64,000 nucleotides of DNA from Nothophaeocryptopus gaeumannii. Taxonomy: Eukaryota; Ascomycota; Dothideomycetes; Mycosphaerellales; Mycosphaerellaceae. Location of the stretch: the NCBI GenBank assembly GCA_031771865.1, contig JASISA010000022.1, positions 2,604,001 through 2,668,000 of the forward strand. Direction: 5' to 3'. How positions within the stretch are numbered: position 1 is the stretch's first letter; the number at the start of each line of letters is the position of its first letter. Below the pieces are notes generated by a model. It ran no database searches. It saw only the letters and a program-made list of their open reading frames with translations, and was not told where the DNA came from. The position numbers and the translations under genes were made by a program. Shown piece after piece: positions 63,578 through 64,000 of this stretch.

Positions 63578-64000
63578 TCTGCGTCAGGTAGTCAGCATTC
63601 AACGACTTCAATCTTACCGTACATTCGAATGCTATCCATCCGCCTTCTTCAACTACACTGCTGCTCCCTTTTGCTCGCCGGTCTCCACGCGGAACATATG
63701 TGTCTGCCGCTGTCTCAGTCCGGCAGCGCCTTCGGGAGAGCATCGTGTCTGAGCAAGCCATGACGACTGTTGTGCGAGCTCGCTGATACCACGGCTGACG
63801 GCTGCTAATGCAGGTGTAGAGAGGGGAAGTGGGTGGTGATGAAGGTTGATGCACCGTGAAGGATTGCGCCAAGAGGATTGCAAGCCTCAGGCATGAAATA
63901 CAGTGATATATGGTACGTTGGTATTCGTTTTTTCACCCAATCATAGGAAGTCGCTGTCGGTTAGTTCATCTGTTCACTGATCTTCTTTGGTCTTGTGCTA
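63578..64000. other. 5' flank of the GH1 gene to window end
   Basis: 423 nt; would contain the GH1 promoter. Only short frames; nothing recognised. Confidence 0.5.

Noticed and set aside
1..64000. tRNA, rRNA, CRISPR, prophage or transposase features
   Set aside because: No A/B-box pair, conserved rRNA segment, regularly spaced repeats, integrase or transposase motif was seen on either strand; all genes are of eukaryotic type with introns.

Overview
The window is nuclear DNA of a filamentous ascomycete, most likely a Dothideomycete (Mycosphaerellales-like; the order is an inference from gene content and style). Genes lie on both strands and are interrupted by short spliceosomal introns, mostly 46-93 nt, with GTRNGT-type donors, CTAAC-like branch points and YAG acceptors. 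Conserved eukaryotic single-copy genes are present: NMT1, ERV14, methionine aminopeptidase 1, kynurenine 3-monooxygenase, POP1, SMC5, GPI mannosyltransferase I, RCF1 and a Ccc1/VIT1 transporter. All splice sites were placed by eye from reading frame and family conservation.

Layout. 1-15.3 kb is an accessory, partly decaying segment. It holds the 3' end of a fungal regulator, a broken HAD phosphatase of the phosphorylcholine-phosphatase type, a SAM methyltransferase, a Nudix gene with an in-frame stop, an APH-fold kinase, a GST, a 3.3-kb gene-free stretch, RCF1, and two tandem F-box-like paralogues that are both frame-disrupted. 15.8-31.2 kb holds a long disordered membrane protein, NMT1, a GMC oxidoreductase, ERV14, MAP1 divergent from KMO, and a serine-rich protein with an N-myristoylation motif. 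32-40.5 kb is POP1 divergent from SMC5, then a membrane-anchored M24 peptidase. 42-49 kb holds a secreted DUF4185-like protein, a MARVEL-like protein, a 2-Cys peroxiredoxin with an unusual C-terminal tail, and PIG-M. 49-64 kb holds Ccc1/VIT1, a secreted acid phosphatase, a membrane-anchored multicopper oxidase, an F-box protein, a small unknown protein, a beta-lactamase-fold serine hydrolase, another unknown, and a GH1 beta-glucosidase with a long N-terminal extension.

Working together. No biosynthetic cluster, plasmid, virus, transposase or CRISPR-like system is visible. The housekeeping genes are independent: N-myristoylation, NAD synthesis from tryptophan, RNase P/MRP, the SMC5/6 complex, GPI anchors, COPII cargo export and N-terminal Met removal. 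Some neighbours share promoters (POP1/SMC5, MAP1/KMO, acid phosphatase/multicopper oxidase) or nearly touch tail to tail (Nudix/APH, PIG-M/VIT1, NMT1/GMC). NMT and a candidate NMT substrate lie within 10 kb, which may be coincidence.

The most notable signals are: nonsense codons and frameshifts confined to accessory genes while every conserved gene is intact; a perfect 22-bp inverted repeat at 3858-3960; several introns of 3n length without stop codons, so that retention would give in-frame insertions; and unusual terminal extensions on the peroxiredoxin and the GH1 enzyme. No clearly new multi-gene system was found.
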